Shown: piece by piece, positions 34,669 through 51,181 of the stretch
Layout: every line of letters starts with the position of its first letter
How positions within the stretch are numbered: position 1 is the first letter of the stretch
Source: Phaeosaccion multiseriatum
Taxonomy: Eukaryota; Ochrophyta, other classes
Direction: 5' to 3'
DNA: 64,000 bases
NCBI GenBank assembly: GCA_965112735.1
Contig: OZ218952.1
Coordinates: forward strand, 5,022,001 to 5,086,000
Made by a program: the position numbers and the translations under genes
Notes under the pieces: model-generated
Told to the model about the DNA's origin: nothing
Databases searched by the model: none
What the model saw: the letters and a program-made list of their open reading frames with translations, nothing else

Positions 34669-35803
34669 TTAGTCCTTGTTGGCCGTTACACCCTTCCCAA
34701 AGTCCGGCCCCGAAGGACTGGCGGCGGGCGTCACCCCTTTTGGACTAACTCTTCCATCCCTGACGTCATCGGGGTTGAGGTAGTCGCTGGTGGCGCGCTC
34801 TTTGAGGATGTCGGCACAAGGTCCCATTAGCCTGCAAGTAAGTCAATGAAGAGGCAAGGAGAGGATGATGGCCGCAGATGGCCCAAGAGGCAGGAGCGTA
34901 GGAGTTGATTGAGAGAGACAAGAGAGAGAGAGACAGAAACGGGGTTGGTTAGCGAACAGAGAGAGAGAGAGAGAGAGAGATAGAGAGAGAGAGAGGAAGA
35001 GGATGAGGGATTCGCTTGGAAGAGGCAACACGGTAGAAACACACAGAGAGAGAGGCAGGCAAGAGGCAGGAGGGGAGGAATGGAGAGGGAGAGGCCGGGC
35101 GGCCGCCCATGTCTGCAGTCGGAGGCACCACACACACCCTGGCAGGCTGGGGAGAAATCGACAGCAGTCAAGCAGCCAAGCAGTCAGGCCCAAGCATCGC
35201 CCCTCCCCCCCCCCCTACCCCCTTACACTCGTGTAGATAGCCGTTACATACATACACACGGCCGTACACACGAACGCACCTCTCGAAGGTAGAGATGTCG
35301 AGACAGGCCACCTTGAGCTCTCCGTCGGCCTTGACTGTGGCCGTGCGCGCCGTCTTCTCCAGCAGGGCCTTCTCTCCAAAGTACTCTCCAGGCCCGAGCA
35401 GCGACATGAAGATGTCCTGCCCGTCCTTCTTGACAAAGGCCTTGGCCGACCCCTCCTCGATGATGTAGAACTTAAAGCTTGCCCTGTCCGCGTCTCCCTG
35501 CTCCACAATCACCTCCCCGTCCTCGAACACGGCTGGCGCCACCGCATCCGCCAGCTGAGCCACCTCGGTTGGCTTGAGACAAGCCGCCTTGAGAATCTCT
35601 ACCCCCTGGAGGAAGTCCTCGTACTTCTTACGCCTCTCCTTGCCCGCCTCCATGATGGTGTTGCGGAACGTTCCTCGGTCCAAAGCAAAGATTTGGCACT
35701 CCGTCACCGCCTAGAGGGCAGGAAGCGGGGTCAGGGGTCAGGGACAAGGGAGCCAGGGCAGAGGGTTCGGAGTCAGGGTCAGCGTGAATGCAGTTAGAGG
35801 TCG

Positions 35804-35838
<35 letters not shown>

Positions 35839-36186
35839 AGAGAAAGAGAAGGCACAGGCCCCAATACCTAGCACACAATCAGTCCCGTCAGTCCAGAGCA
35901 CAGCCAGTTCAGTTCAGTTTCAGTTCAGTTTCAGTCAGTTTCAGTTCCGTACCTGCACAGTGGCCGATCGGGGGGCGTTGTACATGAGGGCGAGCTCTCC
36001 GAAGGCGGCCCCCGCCCCGATACGTCGCACGGCCTCGTCCTTACCGGGGATGAATATATCGAGCTCGCCGCTGCTGACGACATAGAAGAAGTCTCCAGCC
36101 TCTCCTTCCTTGATCACCTTCTCGCCGGGGGGGGCAACCTTCTCCGCCATTGCAGCCACCACCTGCAGGAGGTAGAGAAGAGAAGA

Positions 36187-36225
<39 letters not shown>

Positions 36226-37054
36226 TGAGGACACAAGAGATGAAGAGAGGGGGTGGGGTGGACATGGGGAGACAAGCGAAGAGAAGAGAAGGACGGAGTC
36301 AGAGGCCAGAGAGACGTGCAGCGGGATGGGCAGGGATGGGCACTTCGTCTGGACGGTATGGGTCGAAACGGTCGAAACGGTACGTTCGTCCCATCGTAAT
36401 CAATCCAAACCTTCCACTTCCGGACACCCCTCCCCTACCCCCTTCCTCCTGTGGACCGACCATTCCCTCCCGTTTCATCTTTTTACTATACTTATTACCG
36501 AGCCATACTGCTGTATACAATACAACTCACATCATCAAGCTGCTGCGGCAGAAGCGAGTTGAAGAGGAAATTCTTGGCGACGGCATCGCGAATGGCCTTC
36601 TCCTGCTCTGGGCTCTTGGGGATGACTATCTTCTCACTGGAGGCGTTGGGGGTCTTGTCCACCTCTGCACTCACGCTCGTGCGGCGCGTGCGACGGGCAG
36701 CCCCCGGAGGAAGCTCGGGGAGCTGGGGGGGGAGGAGAAAGGAGCCACACACACACCATCGAGAGAGCGTGAGGAGGAGGATGGTACACGTCGACTTCAG
36801 AGGCGGGAGGGCCCCTGGGGAGCCCCACTTTCCATTACATTGGGAAGCTCTCCCCACCTCCCCCCTTCCACAGCCCAAAAGAAACATTGTCCCCCCTAGT
36901 TCCGAGGTCTACGTAGGATTCATACCGTCCGTTGCTCGTAGGAAGTGAGAGAAGAGAGGGAATGAAGGCCTTTATCCCCTTGCATCCAGCCACTCACCGC
37001 TTCTTGCGACCCCCCCCGCGCCCCGCCGGCTGCTTTGCTCGACTTAGCCCCCAT
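34669..37054 (-). CDS. PRKAR: cAMP-dependent protein kinase regulatory subunit (5 exons)
   Basis: Regulatory subunit that binds and inhibits the PKA catalytic subunit until cyclic nucleotide binds. Exons complement 36998-37054, 36531-36722, 35953-36162, 35280-35710, 34669-34831 (1,053 nt, 350 aa). The inhibitor segment RRTRRTSVSAE (about 29-39) carries a phosphorylatable Ser, as in type II subunits. Two cyclic-nucleotide-binding domains follow with phosphate-binding cassettes FGELALMYNAPRSATV (about 137-152) and FGEKALLEKTARTATV (about 264-279), each keeping the Glu and Arg. LMGPCADILKER near the C-terminus is typical of PKA-R. The N-terminus MGAKSSK has Gly2 and Ser6, fitting N-myristoylation, and there is no animal-type dimerisation/docking helix. 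Apicomplexan PKA-R subunits are similarly acylated; here it is inferred. Confidence 0.92.
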
Positions 37055-38100
37055 GGTGTCTGCCTCCGTTCCTTCGGCGGACTTCCCCTGGCCCTTGATC
37101 CGCGAAGCTAAGCTCGCCGCAGCCTGTGCAGGAGTCAACCATGCAAGTACCAAGTCAACAAGGGAAGGGAGGACGGTTGTAAGCGCCGTGCTGGAAGGTG
37201 GGAAGGGAAGTGAGCGTGGCGGGTTGAGCATGGCTTCGGAGCACAGACCCTCCAGCCAACAGGTGAGAGCATCTCCCATTTGGAGGGGTCCATAGTGGAG
37301 GCGCTTTGCTCCCTCCCAGAACAACAGGTTCTAGCGAGGGCACCTCGGAGTCGGGTTATTTTTCATTGCTTCTTTTCCCGTGCCTGGCCCTTCCCCTCCG
37401 CCGCTCTATCACATACACAAGCCCCTTGCACCTGGACTGGCGTGCACCCCCCCCCTCTGCCCCTCCCCTCCTCTGCTGCTCGCGGCAACAACCCAACCAC
37501 TCACCCCAATAACTGCCGTACCGAAAGGGAGACAGAGAAAACCCCTGAAGCCCGGTGCGTCGCCCGCAGCAGCACGATAGGTCTGACCAGATAACTAAGG
37601 GAAGAAGGACGTCGGCGATGAAGTAGAATGCTTAACGCTGTGGGGTGTGGTCTTTTTGTTGATTAAACACGAAGGGGAAGGAACATCGCAAAGTCGACCC
37701 TCGCGAGATAAACCTCGTGACCTCGATTTTGGTTTTGCTCTCCCTGAACCGTTTGTCCGGGGGGTAGTTTGAGATCATAATAACAAACACAACACACCAA
37801 GACCACACCCAAGGAGAAGCATCTGGCTGATGCGGAGGAGTACACTTGGAGGGGGAGAAGCGCTTTGCTGATAGTCACTGTCGCATGTTCTCTGGACTTC
37901 TTGGTCCGGTTAAATTTTTTGTTTGACGAACAGAGCTCTCGGGGACGAGAGAACGTAGGAGCACACCCGGCGGGGCTCTCTTTCCTCCTCCAGCGACATC
38001 ACCTAGCGGCCTCATTTGCGCTTCGAAGGAGCACGCACGGCTCTCTGGTTCCGAAGACTTTCAACATATTTAGAAGAAGCAGTAGCAACAGTGAGTAGCA
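37055..38100. other. divergent intergenic region, PKA-R / kinesin-13
   Basis: About 1 kb between two start codons pointing outward. No conserved exon was recognised. It is less repetitive than most gaps in the window and probably contains both promoters and 5' UTRs, but no specific element can be named. Confidence 0.4.
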
Positions 38101-44290
<6,190 letters not shown>

Positions 44291-45513
44291 GCGAAGGGAG
44301 GGGGGCTTCCTCCTTCCTCCTCCTGCCCGCTGCGAGAGTGTGAGAGGCAGATAGATGGCAAGGGTGAGAGAGGCCGAGTTCTCAGGTGATTTCTTAAGTC
44401 AATGAATGCCCATTTCCAAAGAAGGGCGGGGGTTGGCCCTGCCTCGCGTGGCGCTACCTTCCTGCGATTGGGTCCTGAGGTTGCGGTCGCCCAACCTCAC
44501 CCAACCCCCCCCCCCTATCCCCTCGGTGCCCTCTGCCCCGATGGGCCGGGAGAGGGGAGCGACAGAGGCGCATCTGACCATCTGCAACCATCTGACCATC
44601 TGCAACCATCTCCGTCGCGGCTCGGCTCTGAGAGAGGCCAGGCCACGGCCAACGCCAAGCCAATGAGAGGCGATCGGCCAAGCTAGGGCAAGGCAAAGCA
44701 AGGGCAAGCTAGGGCAAGGCCAAGCAAGGGCAAGCTAGAGCGCTCAGGCGAAGCGACACTCCGGCGAGCGACAAGGCTTGAAGGTGCCACACGGATTCGA
44801 CTGCGGCTCGAGGGGATAAGCCGAGGCGCCGCACTGACGCCTCTTTGCTTAGCATTCATCGTATGCTCTCTTCCTCCTTCTCCTCCTCCCCCCCCTGCTC
44901 CTGCTGCTGCTCCTGCTGCTGCCTCTACTGCAGCACTACACGCCAGATTCATATTCACAGACGCACTACAGACCGTAGTCACAGATGGGCATACGTTGGA
45001 CATATCCGAACATCGCACTGCAGATCGGCCGCCTTGAGCGCAGCTTCCAAGTGCGCGTCTGCCGGTCCCATCCACCACCCTTCGGCCGTCGTGCCCTGCC
45101 GTGCCGACCCTCCCATATATGAATGGGCTTCCACACCGGGGTGAGGGCCGATCTTGCTGCGTCGAGTCGTTACGATTAGTGACCTTGCTGCAGCGCTAGC
45201 AGAAGCTCCAGCAGACCAACTGTGGGCGTCTCTTCGGCTCACTTGGTGCCTCCCATGGGCCTGTCAGTTGCACCCAGCACCTCAGTCCATTGGTGTCACA
45301 GGGCATGTGGAGTGGCAGAATAGATAGGACTGCTGCGCACCTCCTGCCGTTGAATTTTTGGAGGGGGGGCAACTGATAAGCGGACAACCATCCAACAAGT
45401 TCAGTTGTTGCTTTCGTGCTTCTCGAGAGCCGAGCCGTCCCGCACCGGCCCGGGCTCGCACTCCTTGCCGTGGCCTGGTAACGTTTCCGAGAAGAAGGGC
45501 CTATAGCCTCTCT
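44291..45513. other. convergent intergenic region with a GCAAGCTAGG repeat
   Basis: No conserved exon was recognised. At 44680-44740 a 17-20 bp unit (GGGCAAGCTAGGGCAAGGC) is repeated about three times. A tandem ACCATCTGACCATCTGCA pair lies at 44575-44612. Confidence 0.5.
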
Positions 45514-46239
45514 TCAGTGCCTGGCCCAGGCCAAGTGCACCATTGCTGCGAGCGGCGCCCCCAGGATGACGAGGAGCCCTCCTCCTCCTCCTCCTCCTCC
45601 TCCTCCTCCCCCCGGAGCACCAACCCGTCCCCTGGCGCTGCTGACGGCACTTAGACAGGCATAGTCCCCCGTGCAGCCGTGGAAGTTGCACTCCTTCCAC
45701 AGGTCTGTGTAGAGGTCCGTATCAGCGCAGCCAGCCTCGGTGAGGCAGTACAGGGCGTCTGGGTAGGCAGCAGTGGCAGGGTCCACCGAGTCGCGCTCGC
45801 TCAAGTCGGAGTACTCAGGGCAGCAGGCGCTGTCGGGAAGCAGGGACACAGTGAGCATCTGGCAGCCCTGCGGCACGTTGCGGGACACGTTGTGTCGCAT
45901 GTCACTGAGACACTTCATGGCCTCGACGTACTGGCAGCCTTGGCAGACGTGGTACATGGGCCCGCTGGAGCCACCGCCCACCTCGTAGCAGTTGGCCGCG
46001 TGTGTGTCTGGGAGGGAGAGAGGGATGGAAGCAGAGGGAGAACACAGATTCGTGAGGGCTCAAAGCCCCAGGAGAGTGTAATGAAGTGCCCTGATACACA
46101 CGGGGGTGGCTGGGTTGGGACATACGCTGTTTCTCTATCCTCACCCACCATAGGATGACGCTTGACCAGGCAGAAAGGCAAGAGTGAGAAGGCCTGGCAG
46201 CCCTGCCACCGCCCACATAACTCCACTGAGGCCCCACAT
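45514..46239 (-). CDS. secreted Cys-rich protein, probable GPI anchor (2 exons)
   Basis: Family not recognised. Exons complement 46149-46239 and 45514-46007 (585 nt, 194 aa). The first exon encodes a signal peptide, MWGLSGVMWAVAGLPGLL followed by TLAFLPGQA. The ectodomain holds about 14 cysteines in C-x-x-C and CC pairs (CQGCQYVEAMKCL, SACCPEYSDL, CNFHGCTGDYAC), one NVS glycosylation sequon, and ends in a poly-Gly run from (CCT)n. The C-terminus is a hydrophobic segment, LLVILGAPLAAMVHLAW, which fits a GPI-attachment signal or a membrane anchor. The splice TATG|GTGGGT to CCCAG|AC keeps frame. The gene is head-to-head with the palmitoyltransferase gene. Confidence 0.72.
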
Positions 46240-46357
46240 CAGGAGAGAGCATGAATGAGGGTGGTCGCCCGTTGCGGGCGAAGGATGGCAGTGGATGGAT
46301 CGTTCTGATTGCATGCTTTCAACTTGGAGAAAGAGAGAGAGAGAGAGAAGAGAGGTT
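46240..46357. promoter_or_regulatory. short bidirectional intergenic region
   Basis: 118 bp between the start codons of the secreted Cys-rich gene (-) and the DHHC gene (+). It includes GGATGGCAGTGGATGGATCG (46284-46303) and a short (GA)n run. A shared promoter is inferred from spacing only. Confidence 0.4.
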
Positions 46358-48150
46358 ATGGAACATAGCGCTGCGTATGGAGAGGTCAGAGAGGAGGAGG
46401 AGGAGATGGAGATGGAAAGTCCAGGTGATAGCGGCAACAGCAAGACCTCTGCTGCGCCGACTGCCGGCGAACCACCCCGCCCAACCAAGGGAGTCAAGTA
46501 TCGCTACCTCCCCCCTCGCTCCTCGGGCCTGCGCTGTGGTCGTGCCCCTCGCCTGCAGCTTCGCCTCATACCGTCTGACGGAGCCGACGTGGTGGGGTCC
46601 TTGTCCCCTGGGAGAGTGGTGGACGTGTTCAGGTTCGAGGCCGGGGCAAGCGAGGAGGACGAGGAGGAGGAGGGCGACATGGGAGAGGGGGAGGCGGCGT
46701 GGGCCTGTCTGGGGCCGTGGGGGGGGGGGAGGGGGCGTGCGCTGGGCGGGGAGGTGTGGGCTAGGGTGTCAGACGCCGCTGGGTCCCTCTCCCCCTCTCC
46801 GGGCCGTGCGCACGAGCACCCACACGCACACACCGGTGGAGAGGGCAGTGGCGATTGCTGCTGCTGCGGTGAGGAGGCAGGCCCCGTGTGCCGAGTAGGC
46901 TTTGGCTGCTGCTGCTACTGCTGTGGCCGTAGCAAGAGCACGGGCGACAGTCACCATAGAGGAGGAGGAGGAGGAGGAGGGGGAGGAGGAGGAGGAGGAG
47001 GAGGGGGGAGGCGAAGCCAGCCCCAGCATCAGCACCAACCCCTGCGGCAGCCTCTGCGCGTTCTGCACAAATGCTCCAGCTACCGCAGATACGAAGTCTT
47101 CAAGGGCAAGAACGTGTTCCTGCTCGGCGGGCGGGTGATGCTGGGGTCGGGCTTGCAAGGGCCAATCACCACCATGCTGCTCACCCTCCTGCCCATGTGG
47201 GGGCTGCTGGTGTCAGTGGTGCCGCACTTCTCACCCTCGCCCTCACCACAAGAAGGGGAAGAAGGGGAAGAGGGGGGGGGGGGGGGCGTGGGACCTTGCG
47301 GATGGCAGTGGAGGCGCTCCTGATCGTGCTGACCTCTCTGTCGGTGGGGCTCTTTTGGAGAACGGCAGCCACGGAGCCCGGCATCCTGCCCAGGGTGGGG
47401 CAGGAAGGAGAGCTCAAGCTGCCCAGAGGAGCCGCCGTCGGAGGCCCCGGGGAGTGGAGGTGCGGGAGAGGGCAGAGGAGGGGCTCGGCACAGCTTGGTG
47501 CTGCTTGACGGGCATTGGTGCTGCTTGACAGGCATTGGCGCTGCTTGACAGGGATTGGCGCTGTCTATCTCAGGGGGGGAGAGAGAGTTGGGGTGCGGGG
47601 CTATCGATGGACCCAAGCACGCATGCATGCGTGCACATACTCACCCTCACCGCCCTCTTCCTCCCCTCCCCTCCCCTCCCCTCCCCTTTCCTCCCCTCCC
47701 CTCCCCTCCCCTCCCCTCCCCTCCTCCCTCGCTTGCTCTGTCTGTGTGTTCCCTGTGCCCTGTCCCCTGCGGCAACAAGGTTCTGTGAGACGTGTTCGAT
47801 CCACCGCCCTCCCCGCGCCAAGCACTGCCGCAACTGCGACAACTGCGTGCTGGAGATGGACCACCACTGCGTGTGGCTGGGCCAGTGCATAGGCAAGCGC
47901 AACTACAAGGTACTACCTCAACAAACTCAATCTTCATCCTCATTTGCTCACTCACTCACTGCTCCTTCCAACGTTTTATGCCGACAAGGTATATGCCTCT
48001 ATGCTGACCACCCATATGCCTCTAACGCTCCCCCCATACGCCTCTATGCTGATCCCCCACTTACCTCTGAAAAGTACTTTGTCGGCTTTGTGGTGAGCAC
48101 CATGTTACTGTGCCTGGCGGGCTTCGGGGTGTCCCTGGCGCGGCTACTGC

Positions 48151-48239
<89 letters not shown>

Positions 48240-49506
48240 TGTGTGTGTGTGTGCGCGCGCGCGTGTGTGTGTGTGTGCGTGCGTGCGTGTGTGTGTCAGT
48301 TTCGGTTTCGGTTTCAGGTTACCTGTTAGTTCCATGAGCCCTCTGGTGCCATCTGCGGCTATAAGATAACGTTCTTGTGACGCTGTTGTATCACCAACAG
48401 GTGTCCGAGGCGGCGGTGGAGGGAAGCGTGGTGACCCTCGGAGACGAGGGACCACCCGCACTCATCTTCGTGCTCTGCTTCGTGCTCGCCTTCTCCCTTC
48501 TAGGTGAGCGACTGACTGGGGGGTGACTGCGGGGTGACTGTCTTGCGTACCTTGACTGAGTGCCTTGGGTCAAGGATGGGTCAGAGCCTCAGTGACCTTC
48601 GGTTTGTTTTGAGGGGCGAAGGGCGATGCTGAGGCTCCCTCACCTCCCGATCGCTTTGTGTGCGTGTGTGTGAGCTCTCTGTAAGCTGTGCTGTGCTGTA
48701 CCGTAGCGAGGAGAGACGCACTGAGCGCATGTGAGGTGCATCGTTAATGTGCTGAGGTGCATCGTTAATGTGTTGAGGTGCATCGTAATTGTGTTGAGAT
48801 GCGTCGTTAATGTGTTGAGGTGCATCGTGAATGTGACACTTGTCCGTCCGTCCTTGCCGCAACTCCGAGCGAGATGAGTCTCAGAGAGCGCCTTAGTGCA
48901 TGTGTGTGTCACTGTGGCTGGTGGCCTTGCTCATCGTCCAGAGTCCGCTCTCTCTCCCCTGTTTGCTTGTGCATGTGCATGCCTCCCTTCCCCTCCCCTC
49001 CCCTCCGCGCCCCCTGCCCCTCTCTGCCCACCTGCTCTGCTTCTCTACCTCACTTATCCATCTGCCTGTGTGATGCAGCACTCTCTCTGTTTCACCTCAA
49101 TCTCATATACGAGGGCGAGACTACCAACGAGCGTCTAAGGGGCATAGGGAGGCCCTCTTCCTCCGCGGCAGCAGATGGCGACGACGGTGGCGCTTCCAAT
49201 TCCGATTCCGAGTCCGATTCCGATTCCGCGGCGCAACAGCAGCGGCGGCAGCGGACAGGCTGTTCCAACTTCTTCCGTCTGCTGATGAGCCCCCAAGAGC
49301 CCTCTCTCCTCGCAGACCCGTCGGAGGTGGTGTGGGTGGAGGGGGCCGCGGCGGAGGCGGCAAGTAGAGAGGCGGCGAGGAGAAGGGAGCGGCTGCTGGA
49401 GAGTGGCGGTAGGGAGGGCATTGAGCTCACCTCCTACCCCTATTCGCGTGGTCATGGTCGTGTCGGCGACTTGCCCACTGCCTCGCGCAGGCACTTGATG
49501 GCCTGA
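46358..49506 (+). CDS. ZDHHC: DHHC palmitoyltransferase (5 exons; frame offset in exon 1)
   Basis: Membrane S-acyltransferase adding palmitate to protein cysteines. Exons 46358-47459, 47780-47909, 48075-48152, 48401-48503, 49079-49506; about 612 aa after a 2-nt offset. Conserved parts: [20 protein letters not shown]1 ([16 protein letters not shown]), TM2 ([17 protein letters not shown]), TEPGILPR, the Cys-rich domain [15 protein letters not shown] with catalytic MDHHCVW, GKRNYKYF, two further TMs and ETTNERLRG, the last typical of the ZDHHC9/14/18 branch. The reading frame changes between [17 protein letters not shown] and [11 protein letters not shown] inside a G run at 47271-47287, where an indel is likely. 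The N-terminal 240 residues contain poly-Gly and an odd cysteine cluster (46850-46930). The start at 46358 could be replaced by an upstream in-frame ATG at 46295. Confidence 0.88.
47496..47563. repeat. 20-bp tandem repeat, about 3.5 copies, DHHC intron 1
   Basis: Units of the type TTGGTGCTGCTTGACAGGCA follow one another with one to three changes per copy, 40 bp after the exon 1 donor. Confidence 0.85.
48153..48296. repeat. (GT)n array at DHHC exon 3 donor
   Basis: About 85 bp of pure GT followed by GTGC variants. The first GT of the array is the 5' splice site itself (CTGCAG|GTGTGT). Confidence 0.95.
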
Positions 49507-49538
49507 GCAGAGCTGAGCAGTAGCACAGCACACCTCCC

Positions 49539-49573
<35 letters not shown>

Positions 49574-49856
49574 GGCGGCGAAGAAGGACACGCGGGTAGG
49601 GAAGGTTAGGGCGGGGCAGCTGGCCCTCCTCAAATGGCGACTCCTTGGGGTCATGTTGGTGCTCTTCTCAAGGCGTAGGGAGACTCGTGTCGGCCCTTGG
49701 GCTGTGCAGAGGGGTTAGCACCTCGCCAAGGAGGAGGCAGAGCGCAGAGCCAACAGCAGCAGCAGCCAGCGGCCAGGGGCAGCGGAAGAGTGTGGAGGGG
49801 GAAGGGAGCCTCCCCACCTGACGCGCTTTGTAGAAGAGTCGGACTGCATGGAGGGG

Positions 49857-50010
49857 AGCCGCACTGCCTTACCAAATGTCTCACTGCCTTACTCGAGTGA
49901 GTCACTGCCTTCACTGCCTTACTCGAGTGAGTCACTGCCTTACCAAATGTCTCACTGCCTTAATCGAGTGAGTCACTGCCTTCACTGCCTTACTCGAGTG
50001 AGTCTCTGGC
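49857..50010. repeat. compound repeat of CACTGCCTTACTCGAGTGAGT units
   Basis: CACTGCCTTAC with either CAAATGTCT or TCGAGTGAGT tails alternates about seven times. It lies between the DHHC stop and the C-type-lectin remnant. Confidence 0.85.
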
Positions 50011-50139
50011 ACATGGCGACCGCCCAGCAGAGGTCATAGTCATGTGCTGACTGGCGCCCAAGAAAAGAAAAGGTCCTGCAGTCATGGTCCGCCTTGCCTA
50101 AGGAACACGACCAACAAGGCCAACCAACACGGGCTGAGC

Positions 50140-50625
50140 GGACTTGTGCAAGCCCAGCTTGTGGTGGAGTACATCAGGACCCTCGGTGCATCGGAGTACG
50201 CCTTCGTACCACGCCGAGTGAGCTACAACCATGCCCAATACTATTGCCGGGTACAGCGATGGAGGCCGAGGACAGCTCGTGTCCATCAACAGCTGCGATG
50301 AAAACGATCTCGTGATCAAGTTCATCCAAGAGGAAGAGCGCACTGGCCGCCGCCAAAACTTGCCTACACTGGATCGGCCTGGGCGGAATGATGCCAAGAA
50401 TGGCCTAGATGTGTTCGACTGGACAGACGACACCACCACACCACCACAGCACCACAGCGTCGTACAGCGCCTGGGGCCATGGCAAGCCCAATAGCGCTGG
50501 CGGTGATGAGAATCATGGCAAGTACTGGGGGCCTTTACGGAGGATGGAATGACGGTAGGGGCGACGGCCCGTGGGACTTCATTTGCGAGCGCGAGCAGGA
50601 CTGTGTGCGTGAGTGTGAGATTGAG
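50140..50625 (+). pseudogene. C-type lectin-like domain, frameshifted
   Basis: The conserved order of a C-type lectin domain is visible across three frames: YAFVPRRVSYNHAQYYCR (frame 1), GGRGQLVSINSCDENDLV (frame 2), WIGLGG (frame 3), NDAKNGLDVFDWTDD (frame 2), YSAWGHGKPNSAGGDENHG (frame 3), and YGGWNDGRGDGPWDFICE (frame 1). Family landmarks are all present: L-V-S-I before the EN, WIGL, W-T-D, the G-x-P-N loop and the closing W-D-F-I-C-E. At least five frame changes without splice signals mean it cannot be translated as it stands. It is either a pseudogene or, less likely, a badly assembled segment. No signal peptide or transmembrane exon was identified. Confidence 0.75.
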
Positions 50626-51181
50626 AAGGCGCCGCAGTGCGTGAGCGCGTGTGCCCGCGTGCGTGCGTGCGTGTGGAAGGCGTTGAAGTTGTCCGTGAGT
50701 GAGTGAGCGAGGAGAATTGAATTGGCGGGAGGACAGCGATTCTGTTTAGTGGCAGGCGGCGGTAGACAGACACAGCTGGCAGCGAGCGAGATTCTTACTG
50801 CACAACACACACACAAACTTGCATCGTAGTAAAATTACTTTTAAAAACTCGTTCATCGTTGTCCTCTTCCCGACTCGTAGTGGTGATGCTACTGTTAGTT
50901 ACTCGAGCGGTCTTCTCATCGACGCCCCCGACAAGACTTTTCCCTCCCGAAACACGCACAGAGCTGCTACCCCACTTGGCCCTACACCGCAGCAGGTGCC
51001 TGCCCCGCCCCCCTCGCCATCCCCCTGTGTCTCGGAGCCTGGCCGCCTCCTCGGACTCCGAGCTCTCATAAGCTCTTATGTACACCTCTCTCGAACCACT
51101 TGCTTGCCACATCCCTCCATCCCTCCGTCCCTCCCTCCCTCCATCCATCCCTCCCTCAGCTCGGCTCATGTATCCGAGTGT
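50626..51181. other. convergent intergenic region
   Basis: Between the lectin remnant and the GNL1 stop no conserved exon was seen. It holds GT/GC alternation at 50640-50700 and short CCCT runs at 51110-51155. Confidence 0.45.

Noticed and set aside
44683-45078. Minus-strand 131-codon ORF with Cys and Ala stretches
   Set aside because: Composition derives from a GCAAGCTAGG repeat and CTG runs; no splice partner or domain.
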